From Pelagibacteraceae bacterium AG-464-B04 (GTDB taxonomy: Bacteria > Pseudomonadota > Alphaproteobacteria > Pelagibacterales > Pelagibacteraceae): a stretch of 34,532 nt of DNA. Under the pieces are notes generated by a model. It was not told the origin of the DNA. It was given only the letters and a program-made list of their open reading frames with translations, and did not search any database. The stretch covers positions 1 through 34,532 of the forward strand of contig QCRZ01000009.1 in the NCBI GenBank assembly GCA_003209225.1, written 5' to 3'. This document shows, piece by piece, positions 34,217 to 34,532 of this stretch (its first letter is position 1; the number at the start of each line of letters is the position of its first letter). The position numbers and the translations under genes are program-made.

Positions 34217-34532
<316 letters not shown>

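Overview
The window looks like a piece of a streamlined marine alphaproteobacterial genome, most likely SAR11 (Pelagibacterales) or a close relative. The DNA is very A+T rich. Genes are packed with overlaps or gaps of a few bases, and no gap between genes exceeds about 190 bases. Several families point to Alphaproteobacteria: a ChvG/ChvI-type two-component system, a RegA/ActR-type regulator, the F1-ATPase inhibitor zeta (DUF1476), a class I lysyl-tRNA synthetase, and a SAM-II riboswitch in front of metX. I see no mobile elements, phage genes, CRISPR arrays, tRNAs or rRNAs. The taxonomic call is inference from gene content and base composition.

Layout. 1-3133 (+): an RND efflux pump. 3123-4494 (-): a lipoprotein lytic transglycosylase, then a VanZ-like/zeta pair. 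4565-5286 (+): a phosphoglycerate mutase gene broken by a one-base frameshift. 5283-10988 (-): a six-gene run read as chvI, chvG, ahcY, tsaE, amgK, murU. 11052-13823 (-): polA. 13876-15388 (+): an ABC ATPase and the biotin transporter bioY. 15381-15938 (-): regA-like regulator. 16108-19211 (+): a three-gene polyamine operon (fold III decarboxylase, deoxyhypusine-synthase-like enzyme, agmatinase-type ureohydrolase). 19220-20059 (-): queuosine precursor transporter and L28. 20180-20893 (+): ccdA. 20879-23509 (-): lysS and pyrD. 23607-28751 (+): trkH, an AmpG-like permease, a cytosolic-looking NlpC/P60 peptidase and a TPR-sulfotransferase. 28753-30740 (-): hisC and tyrA. 30802-33416 (+): promoter, SAM-II riboswitch, terminator, metX, metW and gloB. 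33488 to the end (+): rplU, rpmA and the start of obgE.

How the genes work together. Methionine-cycle functions appear twice: metX/metW under a SAM riboswitch, and ahcY, which clears S-adenosylhomocysteine. Peptidoglycan turnover and recycling recur at several loci: the transglycosylase, amgK/murU, the AmpG-like permease and the NlpC/P60 endopeptidase. The hisC-tyrA pair serves histidine and tyrosine/phenylalanine synthesis.

Most interesting points: (1) the SAM-II riboswitch feeds into an intrinsic terminator, and its conserved 3' strand can form a mutually exclusive antiterminator; (2) the polyamine operon holds a deoxyhypusine-synthase-like enzyme that keeps the catalytic lysine but lacks a substrate-binding histidine of the eukaryotic enzyme; (3) the gpmA frameshift sits on an A-run that also reads as a -1 slippery heptamer directly before the stop; (4) a perfect 10-bp tandem repeat lies in the regA/polyamine divergent region. 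I found no convincing wholly new multi-gene system.
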